64,000 nucleotides of DNA from Buchananella sp. 14KM1171 (GTDB lineage Bacteria > Actinomycetota > Actinomycetes > Actinomycetales > Actinomycetaceae): NCBI RefSeq assembly GCF_041380365.1, contig NZ_CP159981.1, positions 1,798,001 through 1,862,000 of the forward strand. The letters are read 5' to 3'. The notes under the pieces were generated by a model, which ran no database searches, was not told the DNA's origin, and saw only the letters and a program-made list of their open reading frames with translations. Positions 56,365-64,000 of the stretch are shown piece after piece (within the stretch, counting starts at the first letter, position 1; each line of letters begins with the position of its first letter). Both the position numbers and the translations under genes were made by a program.

Positions 56365-56435
56365 CCGGACACACTATCGCCGCGCCTAGGCCGGGTGTCC
56401 GCCCCACCCCGCAGCGCGGGGTAGATTGGTGCCCC

Positions 56436-56834
56436 GTGAGAAGAACCCGAGCATGTTCGCGCCCCGCCTGCCAGCGCTCTGCGGTAGCCACCCTCACCTA
56501 CGTTCAGGCAGACTCCACGGCCGTGCTGGGGCCGCTAGTGGCGGAGGCCGACCCCCACAGCTACGACCTGTGCGCCGAACACACCGAGAGCCTGACCGTG
56601 CCGCGCGGCTGGCAGGTGGTTCGCCTCTTCACCGAGACCCCGCGCGAGATCATCGACTACGAGGACCGCGAGGGACTGTCCCGCTCCCTGCAGCACAGCA
56701 TCCGCGAGCGCCGTGCCCGCCGCGACGAACGCCAGCGGGAGGTCGACGCGGCCGCAATTCGCCAAGCCGCCCCGGTGGACGACGTTCCCGCCCGGCCCCA
56801 CCTCCGGGTACTACCGCCCCTGCCCGAGCAGTAG
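56436..56834 (+). CDS. DUF3499-family protein
   Basis: 132 aa, GTG start, divergent from the metallopeptidase-family gene. RRTRACSRPACQRSAVATLTY and SYDLCAEHTESLTVPRGWQV are diagnostic. C7, C12, C46 and H49 could form a zinc site. The tail is basic then Pro-rich. Conserved across Actinobacteria in this position; function unknown. Confidence 0.87.
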   Translation: MRRTRACSRPACQRSAVATLTYVQADSTAVLGPLVAEADPHSYDLCAEHTESLTVPRGWQVVRLFTETPREIIDYEDREGLSRSLQHSIRERRARRDERQREVDAAAIRQAAPVDDVPARPHLRVLPPLPEQ

Positions 56835-56975
56835 CGGCACCCCGCGCCCACCGCGCGGGCTTCCAACCCTCCCCGCGAGGCTTTCTGGCCCTCCCCAGGC
56901 GGCCGGGCGGTCTCGCCGGCGCGCATCGCCTTCGCCGCACACGTCGGGGCCGGGGATGAGCGTCGGGTTGAAGTG

Positions 56976-57818
56976 CTAGCGGGCCCCGCCGACGTCGGCC
57001 AGGGCCGCCTCCACCTCGGCGCGGTTCTTCTCCTGGCTGCGCAACCGCTGCGCGTACTCCCTGTCGCGGCGCACGCAAGACAACGCCACCAAGAAACGCT
57101 CCGGGTGCGTCCCCCACGGCGGCGGGGGAGAAACCAGCGGCTCGCACTGGCTGGCCAGCCGCATGCCCAGCTCCTGCCGGTGGGCGGGGGCCAGGGTGGA
57201 GGTGCTCAGCAGAAACCGCCTCACCGCGGTAGCGAGATGGGGCGGTAGGCGCCGAACGTCGGCCACCTCCATCCAACCGGCCAGCTCGGGGGGCGCCAAG
57301 AAAGGCAGCGGATCGCTGGCACGCACCCCGCCAGTTATCACGTGAGTACCGGCCAGCAGGTCGCCGCCGCGCTTGGAACGCCCGTTGGCAAGCATGAACA
57401 AGAAGGCCACCCCGCCCAGGGTGAGCCAGCCCTCGATGAAACTGGTCAGCGCGCGGATCATCGTGTGACGCAGCGAGATCGGGCCGCCATCGTCGCGCAC
57501 CACCTGCATCCCCAGGGCGGCCTTGCCCACCGAGCGGCCCTTCGTGGCCCACTCGATCGTGGCGGGAAACACCAAGAACGCCAGCAGGAACAGCACCGTG
57601 AAGAACGCCAGCGAACGGGCCATGTTGTCCAGATCCACCACCTTGGCCGACACGTAGAGGAGCAGCGCCAGGAAGCTGAGGACAACGCCCGCGTCGATGA
57701 TGCCCGCCAGGGCGCGCATGAAAGGCGAGGAGGCCTGCACCTCCAGCTCGACGGCCTCGCCAGTGACAAGGACGTCGCGCTCCATGATTCGGCCTGCTGC
57801 GGGCGAAGTGAAGTCCAT
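56976..57818 (-). CDS. RDD-family membrane protein
   Basis: 280 aa from the ATG at 57818; a start at 57785 (MERDVLVTGEAVE) is also possible. The RDD domain follows VTGEAVELEVQASSPFMRALAGIIDA, with Arg/Asp/Asp-type charges in and beside three to four TMs, WATKGRSVGKAALGMQVV and the terminal RGGDLLAGTHVI. A ~110-residue cytoplasmic C-terminus with several Arg/Glu helices is extra. Divergent by 18 bp from the SpoIIM-family gene, a common pairing in Actinobacteria. Confidence 0.87.
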   Translation of the reverse strand: MDFTSPAAGRIMERDVLVTGEAVELEVQASSPFMRALAGIIDAGVVLSFLALLLYVSAKVVDLDNMARSLAFFTVLFLLAFLVFPATIEWATKGRSVGKAALGMQVVRDDGGPISLRHTMIRALTSFIEGWLTLGGVAFLFMLANGRSKRGGDLLAGTHVITGGVRASDPLPFLAPPELAGWMEVADVRRLPPHLATAVRRFLLSTSTLAPAHRQELGMRLASQCEPLVSPPPPWGTHPERFLVALSCVRRDREYAQRLRSQEKNRAEVEAALADVGGAR

Positions 57819-57836
57819 ATGTGGCACATTACAGGG

Positions 57837-58832
57837 GTGGATGTAGATGCACTGCGCGAGGCACGTCGCCAGGACTGGGAACAACTCGAACAGCTCGCCC
57901 GCCGGCGCAGGCTGGACGGGCCGAGCGTGGACCGCCTAGTCCACCTCTACCAGGAGACCAACGCCGACCTGTCCTCGGTGCGCACCCAGGCCCCCGACCC
58001 GGACATGATCGCCTCCCTCTCCAAGCGCGTGGCCGGCGGGCGCGCCCGCCTCACCTCCGCGCGCACCCTGCGCCTAACGGACCTCGTGCGCTACTTCACC
58101 GTCTCGCTGCCGCTGGCCCTCTACCGCCTGCGCTGGTGGGTGCACGGCATGGCGGCGGTGTTCGTAATCATCGCCCTGGTGCAGGGCTGGTGGCTGGCCA
58201 CCAACCCCGACGCCATGGACATGCTCGGCTCCGAATCCAGCCGGAAGTACTACGCAGAGCAAGCCTTCGAGGGCTACTACTCCGCCAATCCCGCGCTCGA
58301 CTTCGGGGCGATGGTGTGGACCAACAACGCCCGCATCGCGCTGCTCACCATCGGCCTGGCCGTCACCGGCGTTGGCCCCGCCTGGATCCTGGTTACCAAC
58401 GCCAGCGCAGTGGGCCAATCCGGGGCGATCATGGCCGAATTCGGGTATTTGGGAAAGTTCCTTTCCCTAATTGCCCCGCACGGGCTGCTGGAGCTAACCA
58501 GCGTATTCGTCGCGTGTGCCGCAGGCACCAAACTCGCCTGGAGCGTGCTGGTGCCCGGCCCGAAGCGGCGCATCACCGCACTCGGCAGTGCCGGCCGCTC
58601 ATTCGTGACCGTGGCCGGCGGGCTAGTGATCGCACTGGCCGTATCCGGCGTGCTGGAGGCCTTCGTCACCCCCTCCGCGCTGCCCTCGGCCGTGAAGATC
58701 GCGTTGGGCGCGCTGGCATTGGCGGCGTTTTGGCTCTACGCATACGTGGTGGGCGGACGGGCGCACCGGGCCGGCATGAGCGCGGACCTAGAGGAGGCGC
58801 GGGCCGGGTACGGCTTCGCTGAAGCCGGTTAG
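57837..58832 (+). CDS. Stage II sporulation protein M-family membrane protein
   Basis: 331 aa from the GTG at 57837 (VDVDALREARRQDWEQLEQL); the open frame upstream is antisense to the RDD gene. A soluble helical N-terminus of ~95 residues (LVHLYQETNADLSSVRT) is followed by about six TMs, with WTNNARIALLTIGLAVTGVG and LIAPHGLLELTSVFVACAAG as the SpoIIM signature. In non-sporulating actinobacteria the role is unknown, perhaps in envelope remodelling. Confidence 0.87.
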   Translation: MDVDALREARRQDWEQLEQLARRRRLDGPSVDRLVHLYQETNADLSSVRTQAPDPDMIASLSKRVAGGRARLTSARTLRLTDLVRYFTVSLPLALYRLRWWVHGMAAVFVIIALVQGWWLATNPDAMDMLGSESSRKYYAEQAFEGYYSANPALDFGAMVWTNNARIALLTIGLAVTGVGPAWILVTNASAVGQSGAIMAEFGYLGKFLSLIAPHGLLELTSVFVACAAGTKLAWSVLVPGPKRRITALGSAGRSFVTVAGGLVIALAVSGVLEAFVTPSALPSAVKIALGALALAAFWLYAYVVGGRAHRAGMSADLEEARAGYGFAEAG

Positions 58833-58953
58833 TGAGCTAGTCGAGCGCGTAACTACCCACAGACTGTGCCCGATTTTTGAATTCCTATAGGGAATCTCGC
58901 TCCAGGGGTTTAGGGTGTTGCCGATGGATCAACGCTGCTCCAAGGAGAACCTA

Positions 58954-61900
58954 ATGTCTCGACTTCCCCGAATGCTTGCAGCCTCCCTCTTAGCGGTGGC
59001 AATGGCTTCAACAACTGCCTACGCGACGCTAGACGGCGGAGCCCAGGCCCCTGAGGGCTCTCAGGAAGAGGTAGCCACCTCGCTAGTTGAGCCCACCTCG
59101 ACCACCCCGACCGACGCTCCAGGCACAGTCCTGGACGTGGCGTTCGGCGGCTCGATGGCCTCCAACACGCAGTACACCACTCAGGGCAGTGAGGTAATGC
59201 GCGGTGGTCTGTCCGTCGTAGACACGGCCGCAGTGGAGGGAGAGGGCTTCAACAAGTTCCTGCGCGTGCGCGGCAACAACGGCAGGATGGAATTCCGCCC
59301 CACCGCGCTCAACCTGAACGACGCCTCCTCCCACGGCTTCGTCGCCGAAATGTTCTTCACCCCCACCGGTAACCAGGGCAACCTGGCCACCGTGTTCTCC
59401 GCCGGCGGCAACCTGTTCGTCCGCTACCAGAACAGCAAGCTGCGCTACGGCTTCTCCTCCAACGCCAGCGGCAGCTGGACCGACCACGTCAAGCAGATCG
59501 ACGTGCCCGCGGTCAACAAGCTGCACCTGATCCAGGTGGCCTACACCTGGAACGGCACCCAGGCCACCATGAAGCTCAGCCTCGACGGGGTGGAGCAGGA
59601 GACCATCACCGCCACCACCCCCGCCACCAACGCCGGCAACATGGGCGGCGTGTTCGCCTACGGTGGTGAGGTCAACAGCGGTGCCACCGGGCGCGGCGTC
59701 ACCGGCACGTTCTCCCGCCTGCGCCTGGCCAGCCCCGGCACCCCGTACGTACTGACCATGCCCTCCGACCCGGGCGGCGGTGGCGGCGACAACGACTCTT
59801 GCGAGTTCACGCCCCCCGAGGTGGGTAACTACGTCCCAGTCGAATCGACCTTCTGCCGCGACCAGATCCTGGCGGCAGCGTCGGCCACCCGCCCCAACGA
59901 GAAGCAGGTCCGCTTCCACGAGGCCGGCATGACCGCCTTCCTCCACTACGGCATCAACACCTACTACAACCAGGAGTGGGGCCACGGCACTGAGGACCCG
60001 GCCCGGTTCAACCCGAGCAACCTGGACACCGACCAGTGGGTGCGTACCCTGGCAGCCTCCGGCTTCCGCTACGCGATCCTGACCGTGAAGCACCACGACG
60101 GCTTCATGCTCTACGACTCCCGCTACACCACCTACGACGTGGGCTCCTCGCCGTGGAAGGGCGGCAAGGGCGACGTGGTGCGAGAGTTCTTCGACTCCGC
60201 CCGCCGCTACGGCCTCAAGGTGGGCATCTACCTCTCCCCGGCGGACTCCCGCGCCGAGATCGACCAGATCTACGGCAACGGCTCTGCCCGCTCCTCCCGC
60301 ACCATCCCGACGATGGTGACCGGGGATGACCGCGCCGACGGCACCTTCGACGACGGCAGGCCGGTGCCCCAGTTCAAGTACGACGCCACCGACTACGGCG
60401 CCCACTTCCTCAACACCCTCTACGAGCTGTCCACCGAATACGGCGAGATCGACGAGTTCTGGTTCGACGGCGCGGGCGGTAACACCACCTCCACCGAGAC
60501 GTTCGACTACGACGCCTTCTACGACCTTATCAACAAGCTCCAGCCCGGCGCAGCCATCGCCGTGGCCGGCCGCGACGTGCGCTGGGTCGGTAACGAGGGC
60601 GGCCTGGCCCGCGAGGCCGAGTGGAACGTGCAGGCGGTCTACGAGGCCAACTCGATCGGTCGCATCCGCGTCAAGCCGGACGCGACCACCCGCAACCTCG
60701 GCGCCGCAGACCTCCTGGTCAGCGAGGTCAAGGCCGGTAACGCCAACCGCATGCACTGGTGGCCCGCTGAGGCGGACGTCTCCATCCGCAACGGCTGGTT
60801 CTGGCACCCCACCCAGAGCCCGAAGAGCGTCGGTCAGCTGATGAACATCTACCGCCGCTCCGTTGGCCGCAACGCCATCCTGCTGCTCAACATGCCGCCG
60901 AACACCACCGGCCTGATCGACGACAAGGACGTCAAGCGCCTAATGGAGTGGCGCCGCGCCATCCGGCAGTCGATGCCGTTCGACCTGGCCATCGGCAAGC
61001 CCGGCACGTTCAACGGCACCGCCACTGCGGTGCTCACCGACGGTGACCGCTACAGCGCCCCGACCGCCCCCAAGCCCACCGCGCAGGCCCCGCTGGTCTA
61101 CGAGGTCGACCTGGGCAAGGCGCAGCAGATCACCCAGCTGGGTTACTCCGAGGACATCAAGAACTACGGCCAGCAGGTGGAGAACTACAAGGTCGAGGCC
61201 CTGGTTGAGGGAACCTGGACCCAGGTGGCGGTTGGCCCGACCATCGGTGCGCGCCGCCTGGACACCCTGGCCACCCCTGTCACCGCCACCAAGCTGCGCC
61301 TGACCGTCAGCGCCGCGCGCGGCCCGGTCGGCATCTCCGCCATCGAGGCCTACAACGCCGACGAGCAGTTCGAGATCCCGACCGACATCTACCTGGACTC
61401 CAACGCCGCCGTTGCCGGCACCGGTCTGAGCAAGCAGAGCCCGCTGAAGTCCGGTGAGCAGCTCAAGCCGCTCACCCTGCAGCCGGGCACCACCCTGCAC
61501 ATCAAGCGCGGGACCGTACTGCCCGAGGCCGCCACCCTGTGGGGCTACGGCACGGCCACCAAGCCGGTCACCATCAAGTTCTACGGCTCCGGCCCCGAGC
61601 CCACCGCCGGCGGCAAGACCTTCACCCAGATCGTCGCGGAGAACAGCCACCGTGGCTTCGTGCTGGCGGGCCAGGCCCCGAGCGTCACCGACGGTGACGA
61701 CCCGGCCCTGGTGGAGCCCACCCCGGCCGTGTACGCCAACACGATCAACCCGCGAGACATCACCGTGACGGCCTCCAGCGAGGAGACCACGCGCGAGCAG
61801 GGCCAGGCCACCAAGGTCCTGGACGGCGACCCGGACACGCACTGGCACTCCAAGTGGTCCTCCGCGCCCATCGGTGTTCCGCCGAACACGCTGACCTTCG

Positions 61901-63339
61901 ACCTGGGCAAGAACTACAACGTGGACGCCCTGCGCTACACCGGTCGCGCCCAGGGCGGCACCGAGAACTCGCAGATCAAGGACTACGAGGTCTACGTCTC
62001 CGACGTCCAGGGCGAGCGCGGCACGCTGGTCGCCTCCGGCGTGTTCGCGGTGGGCTCTGAAGAGCAGCGCGTCACCTTCCCGCCGGTTCTTGGCCGTTAC
62101 GTGACCCTGGTTGCCAAGACCTCGCAGTCCACCCGCAACGGTTCGTTCTCCTCCGCTGCGGAGATCCGCATCGAGGGCGTGCTGCCCGGCTCCACGCCGG
62201 CTCCGGGTGGGTCTGCCACGCCGGCTCCGGGTGGGTCTGCCACGCCGGCTCCGGGTGGGTCTGCCACGCCGGCTCCGGGTGGGTCTGCCACGCCGGCTCC
62301 GGGTGGGTCTGCCACGCCGGCTCCGGGTGGGTCTGCCACGCCGGCTCCGGGTGGGTCTGCCACGCCGGCTCCGGGTGGGTCTGCCACGCCGGCTCCGGGT
62401 GGGTCTGCCACGCCGGCTCCGTCTGCAACTGCGACTGTTCCTGGGGCGCCCCTGGCCCCCGAGGTGACCCGACTGGCCGGCACGAACCGCGTCAAGACCG
62501 CCCTCGAGGCCGCCCGCGCCGGCGACTTCGGCCACACCGCAGTCCTGGTGACCGGCAAGTCTTACCCGGACGGCGCGGCCGCCGCCCCGCTGGCCGCGCA
62601 CCACAAGGCGCCCATCTTGCTCACCATGGGCAGCAAGCTGGAGCCCGAGGTGCGTGCCGCCCTGGACGAGCTGGACATTCGCGATATCGTGATCGTCGGT
62701 GGTCACCGCTCCGTCTCTGCGGCCGTCGAGCGCGAGCTGCGCGGCCTGGACCTGACCGTCCAGCGCATCGAGGGCAAGGACCGCTTCGACACGAACATGC
62801 AGGTCATCAACTACCTGGATGAGAAGAACGTCGGCAAGGGCGGGGTGTTCGTCACCTCCGGCATGAACTTCGCCGACACGCTGGCGGCATCCGCCGTGGC
62901 CTCCAAGCACGACGCCGTGGTGCTGCTGACCGGCACCAACGCGCTGCCCGCCGCAGCTGCCCAGCTGCTGAAGGGCCGCGCCGGCGTCAAGCCGGTCGGC
63001 GTGGGTGGCGACGCGGTGCGTTCCCTGCTCAACGCCGGCTACGTGCCCGGCACCACGATGGTCGACGTGGCCGGTGTGACCCGCTTCGACACCGCCGCGC
63101 GACTGGCGGAGCTCTACATGGCCGACGCGACCTCTGCGGTCGTGGTCAGTGGCGCCACCTTCGCCGACGCGCTCCCCGGTAACGCCCTGGCCGCCAACAA
63201 GGGCGGCGTGGTGCTGCTGACCCAGCAGAGCGTGCTGCCCGAGTCCACTCGCCGGGCGCTGGTGAAGCTGCCGGTTTCCTCCATCCACGTGCTAGGAGGG
63301 ACCGGAACCGTGAGCGAGGCCGTGGCTAGGATCCTCTAG
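58954..63339 (+). CDS. Secreted GH29 alpha-L-fucosidase with CBM32s and CWB2 anchor
   Basis: 1461 aa from the ATG at 58954 (AAGGAG upstream; a TTG at 58915 is less likely). Signal peptide ~1-28. A LamG-like domain (~60-280) precedes GH29 (~295-690): FLHYGINTYYNQEWGHG, LTVKHHDGF and EFWFDGAGG with D505 as candidate nucleophile. F5/8-type C (CBM32-like) domains lie at ~690-805 and ~935-1075. A stalk of TPAPGGSA repeats (1081-1152) leads to three CWB2 units (~1173-1461; VIVGGHRSVSAAV, VTRFDTAARLA, HVLGGTGTVSEAV). Predicted to release fucose from host glycans at the cell surface. ATTCC-TATAG-GGAAT lies ~65 bp upstream. Confidence 0.9.
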   Translation: MSRLPRMLAASLLAVAMASTTAYATLDGGAQAPEGSQEEVATSLVEPTSTTPTDAPGTVLDVAFGGSMASNTQYTTQGSEVMRGGLSVVDTAAVEGEGFNKFLRVRGNNGRMEFRPTALNLNDASSHGFVAEMFFTPTGNQGNLATVFSAGGNLFVRYQNSKLRYGFSSNASGSWTDHVKQIDVPAVNKLHLIQVAYTWNGTQATMKLSLDGVEQETITATTPATNAGNMGGVFAYGGEVNSGATGRGVTGTFSRLRLASPGTPYVLTMPSDPGGGGGDNDSCEFTPPEVGNYVPVESTFCRDQILAAASATRPNEKQVRFHEAGMTAFLHYGINTYYNQEWGHGTEDPARFNPSNLDTDQWVRTLAASGFRYAILTVKHHDGFMLYDSRYTTYDVGSSPWKGGKGDVVREFFDSARRYGLKVGIYLSPADSRAEIDQIYGNGSARSSRTIPTMVTGDDRADGTFDDGRPVPQFKYDATDYGAHFLNTLYELSTEYGEIDEFWFDGAGGNTTSTETFDYDAFYDLINKLQPGAAIAVAGRDVRWVGNEGGLAREAEWNVQAVYEANSIGRIRVKPDATTRNLGAADLLVSEVKAGNANRMHWWPAEADVSIRNGWFWHPTQSPKSVGQLMNIYRRSVGRNAILLLNMPPNTTGLIDDKDVKRLMEWRRAIRQSMPFDLAIGKPGTFNGTATAVLTDGDRYSAPTAPKPTAQAPLVYEVDLGKAQQITQLGYSEDIKNYGQQVENYKVEALVEGTWTQVAVGPTIGARRLDTLATPVTATKLRLTVSAARGPVGISAIEAYNADEQFEIPTDIYLDSNAAVAGTGLSKQSPLKSGEQLKPLTLQPGTTLHIKRGTVLPEAATLWGYGTATKPVTIKFYGSGPEPTAGGKTFTQIVAENSHRGFVLAGQAPSVTDGDDPALVEPTPAVYANTINPRDITVTASSEETTREQGQATKVLDGDPDTHWHSKWSSAPIGVPPNTLTFDLGKNYNVDALRYTGRAQGGTENSQIKDYEVYVSDVQGERGTLVASGVFAVGSEEQRVTFPPVLGRYVTLVAKTSQSTRNGSFSSAAEIRIEGVLPGSTPAPGGSATPAPGGSATPAPGGSATPAPGGSATPAPGGSATPAPGGSATPAPGGSATPAPGGSATPAPGGSATPAPSATATVPGAPLAPEVTRLAGTNRVKTALEAARAGDFGHTAVLVTGKSYPDGAAAAPLAAHHKAPILLTMGSKLEPEVRAALDELDIRDIVIVGGHRSVSAAVERELRGLDLTVQRIEGKDRFDTNMQVINYLDEKNVGKGGVFVTSGMNFADTLAASAVASKHDAVVLLTGTNALPAAAAQLLKGRAGVKPVGVGGDAVRSLLNAGYVPGTTMVDVAGVTRFDTAARLAELYMADATSAVVVSGATFADALPGNALAANKGGVVLLTQQSVLPESTRRALVKLPVSSIHVLGGTGTVSEAVARIL
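62194..62409 (+). repeat. Nine identical 24-bp repeats encoding TPAPGGSA
   Basis: Nine copies in perfect register from 62194, plus a 12-bp partial at 62410. There is no nucleotide divergence between copies, including third positions. The unit is eight codons, so copy-number change keeps the frame. Confidence 0.95.
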
Positions 63340-63362
63340 CGGGCAGCGCTTGCAGATAGCAG

Positions 63363-63394
63363 GGGGCGGGCGAACCAGCCGGTTCGCCCGCCCC
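63363..63394 (+). terminator. 14-bp perfect hairpin after the fucosidase gene
   Basis: Arms 63363-63376 and 63381-63394 are exact reverse complements with a 4-nt loop, 24 bp after the stop. No T run. Confidence 0.75.
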
Positions 63395-63483
63395 TCGCCT
63401 GTCCCTCGCCCGCCCCGGCACTGTTGCTGGGGTTGGCACGCCGCCGGGGGTTCGCGGTCTTGTTCGGTGGCCTTGTCCAAGCG

Positions 63484-63529
63484 CGCCGAGACTTGTCATT
63501 AGCGGGTGCGCTAAGGACAAGTCTCGGCG
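63484..63529. terminator. Long composite hairpin with T tract
   Basis: CGCCGAGACTTGTC (63484-63497) pairs perfectly with 63516-63529, and an inner TTAGC/GCTAA stem extends it across one A-G mismatch. GGGTTTT follows on the plus strand. The arm motif GTCTCGGCG recurs at 63541-63549. It can act as terminator between the convergent fucosidase and PKD genes. The rest of 63340-63649 (310 bp) has no gene. Confidence 0.7.
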
Positions 63530-63649
63530 GGTTTTGAAAAGTCTCGGCGTGCATCGGGCCGGAGGTGGCGGACCGATGTGCGGGGTGGGGGTCGTGGGAT
63601 GGCCCGGCCCGCGTCGAGGCCGCCTGCCGACCCGCCACTCCGGGGTGGG

Positions 63650-64000
63650 TTAGTGGCCGTCTAGTTTTTCGGCTTCGTCGGTCAGGAAGGGCACGGCCAT
63701 TTTCTGGGTGAACCAGCGCGAGTAGCTGAGGGTTTGCACGCTGCCTTCGATGGGGATCCAGGCCCCGGTGCGGGGGTGGAGGAACTCAGCACTCCAGGTG
63801 GTGGTCAGGGTGATGCGGTTCTTGGCTGCGCGGGTGAGGTATTGGTGTTTGTAGGTGGCCTGGGGGTCGGGCAGGCCTGGGTGGTCCACGGTCTCGATCG
63901 TGCCGTCGCCAAAGTCCCAGGTGTATTCGAACGGGGTGGCGCGTACTTGGATGTCGGCGGTGGTGAACTGCAGGGTGTAGATCCGCTCACCCGCGTCGGT
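63650..64000 (-). CDS. PKD-domain protein, C-terminal part (partial, runs off right edge)
   Basis: 116 codons are open from the right edge to the TAA-side stop at 63650. Read from 64000 the frame contains FEYTWDFGDGTIETVDHPG and ATYKHQYLTRAAKNRITLTT, a PKD-like pattern (W-x-F-G-D-G and Y-x-H-x-Y). WSAEFLHPRTGAWIPIEGSV follows, as in a group of secreted Actinomycetaceae proteins. The GTG at 63889 is internal, not the real start. N-terminus and signal peptide are outside the window. Role unknown, probably extracellular. Confidence 0.75.
   Translation of the reverse strand, partial: TDAGERIYTLQFTTADIQVRATPFEYTWDFGDGTIETVDHPGLPDPQATYKHQYLTRAAKNRITLTTTWSAEFLHPRTGAWIPIEGSVQTLSYSRWFTQKMAVPFLTDEAEKLDGH

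Noticed and set aside
62194-62409. Regular short repeats considered as a CRISPR array
   Set aside because: Units are directly adjacent without spacers and lie inside a reading frame encoding a Pro-rich stalk.

Overview
The window is about 70% G+C with dense codirectional operons. It carries a WhiB2-type regulator, acyl-CoA carboxylase alpha/beta/epsilon genes, DUF3499 and DUF5719 genes, cell-wall-binding-repeat-2 (CWB2) surface proteins and a UDP-galactopyranose mutase. Together these indicate a high-GC actinobacterium, most likely of the Actinomycetaceae (Actinomyces/Schaalia/Buchananella-like). This is inferred from gene content, not from a database search. No rRNA, tRNA, CRISPR array, insertion sequence or prophage was found.

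Layout. (1) 1-3703, minus strand, visibly lower G+C: a polymorphic-toxin locus. A small type VII-secretion-like effector is interrupted by a 1-nt frameshift. Its C-terminal tail is coupled through TAATG to the first of four tandem 194-aa paralogues (candidate immunity proteins). A second orphan tail follows, again coupled through TAATG to a fifth paralogue that runs off the left edge. (2) 3.9-18.95 kb: mostly housekeeping. A NUDIX-NYN protein, acyl-CoA carboxylase (alpha, epsilon, beta) with Maf and a DUF885 protein, divergent biotin ligase, a class III cyclase, a two-component system, a GtrA-like protein, purK-purE and galE. (3) 19.3-49 kb: a large surface-polysaccharide region. It has two LytR-CpsA-Psr ligases, DUF2304 plus a GT2, three genes for 2,3-diacetamido-hexuronate synthesis, two GT4-type transferases, two acyltransferase-SGNH proteins, a 2-epimerase and a nucleotide-sugar dehydrogenase. 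These are followed by a CWB2-NlpC/P60 hydrolase and a galactofuranan-type export cluster (two-domain GT, DUF6541, glf, ABC permease, ABC ATPase, GlfT-like GT, GT2). (4) 49-58.8 kb: a conserved actinobacterial block with a TIGR03089 protein, whiB2, a giant membrane GT2, DUF5719, a degenerate metallopeptidase-family protein, DUF3499, an RDD protein and a SpoIIM-family protein. (5) 58.95-64 kb: a secreted GH29 fucosidase anchored by CWB2 repeats and the end of a PKD-domain protein.

The genes suggest a coherent envelope programme. GalE and Glf supply UDP-galactofuranose, and the WbpA/B/E/D/I-like set supplies a diacetamido-uronic acid nucleotide. GT2/GT4 enzymes assemble polymers, the Wzm/Wzt-like transporter exports them, and SGNH acyltransferases decorate them. 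LCP ligases attach them to peptidoglycan, and CWB2 proteins bind the finished wall.

The most unusual material is the toxin/immunity array at the left edge, the repeat mosaic at 31285-31890, and low-complexity Ala/Gly/Pro insertions inside otherwise ordinary cytoplasmic enzymes.
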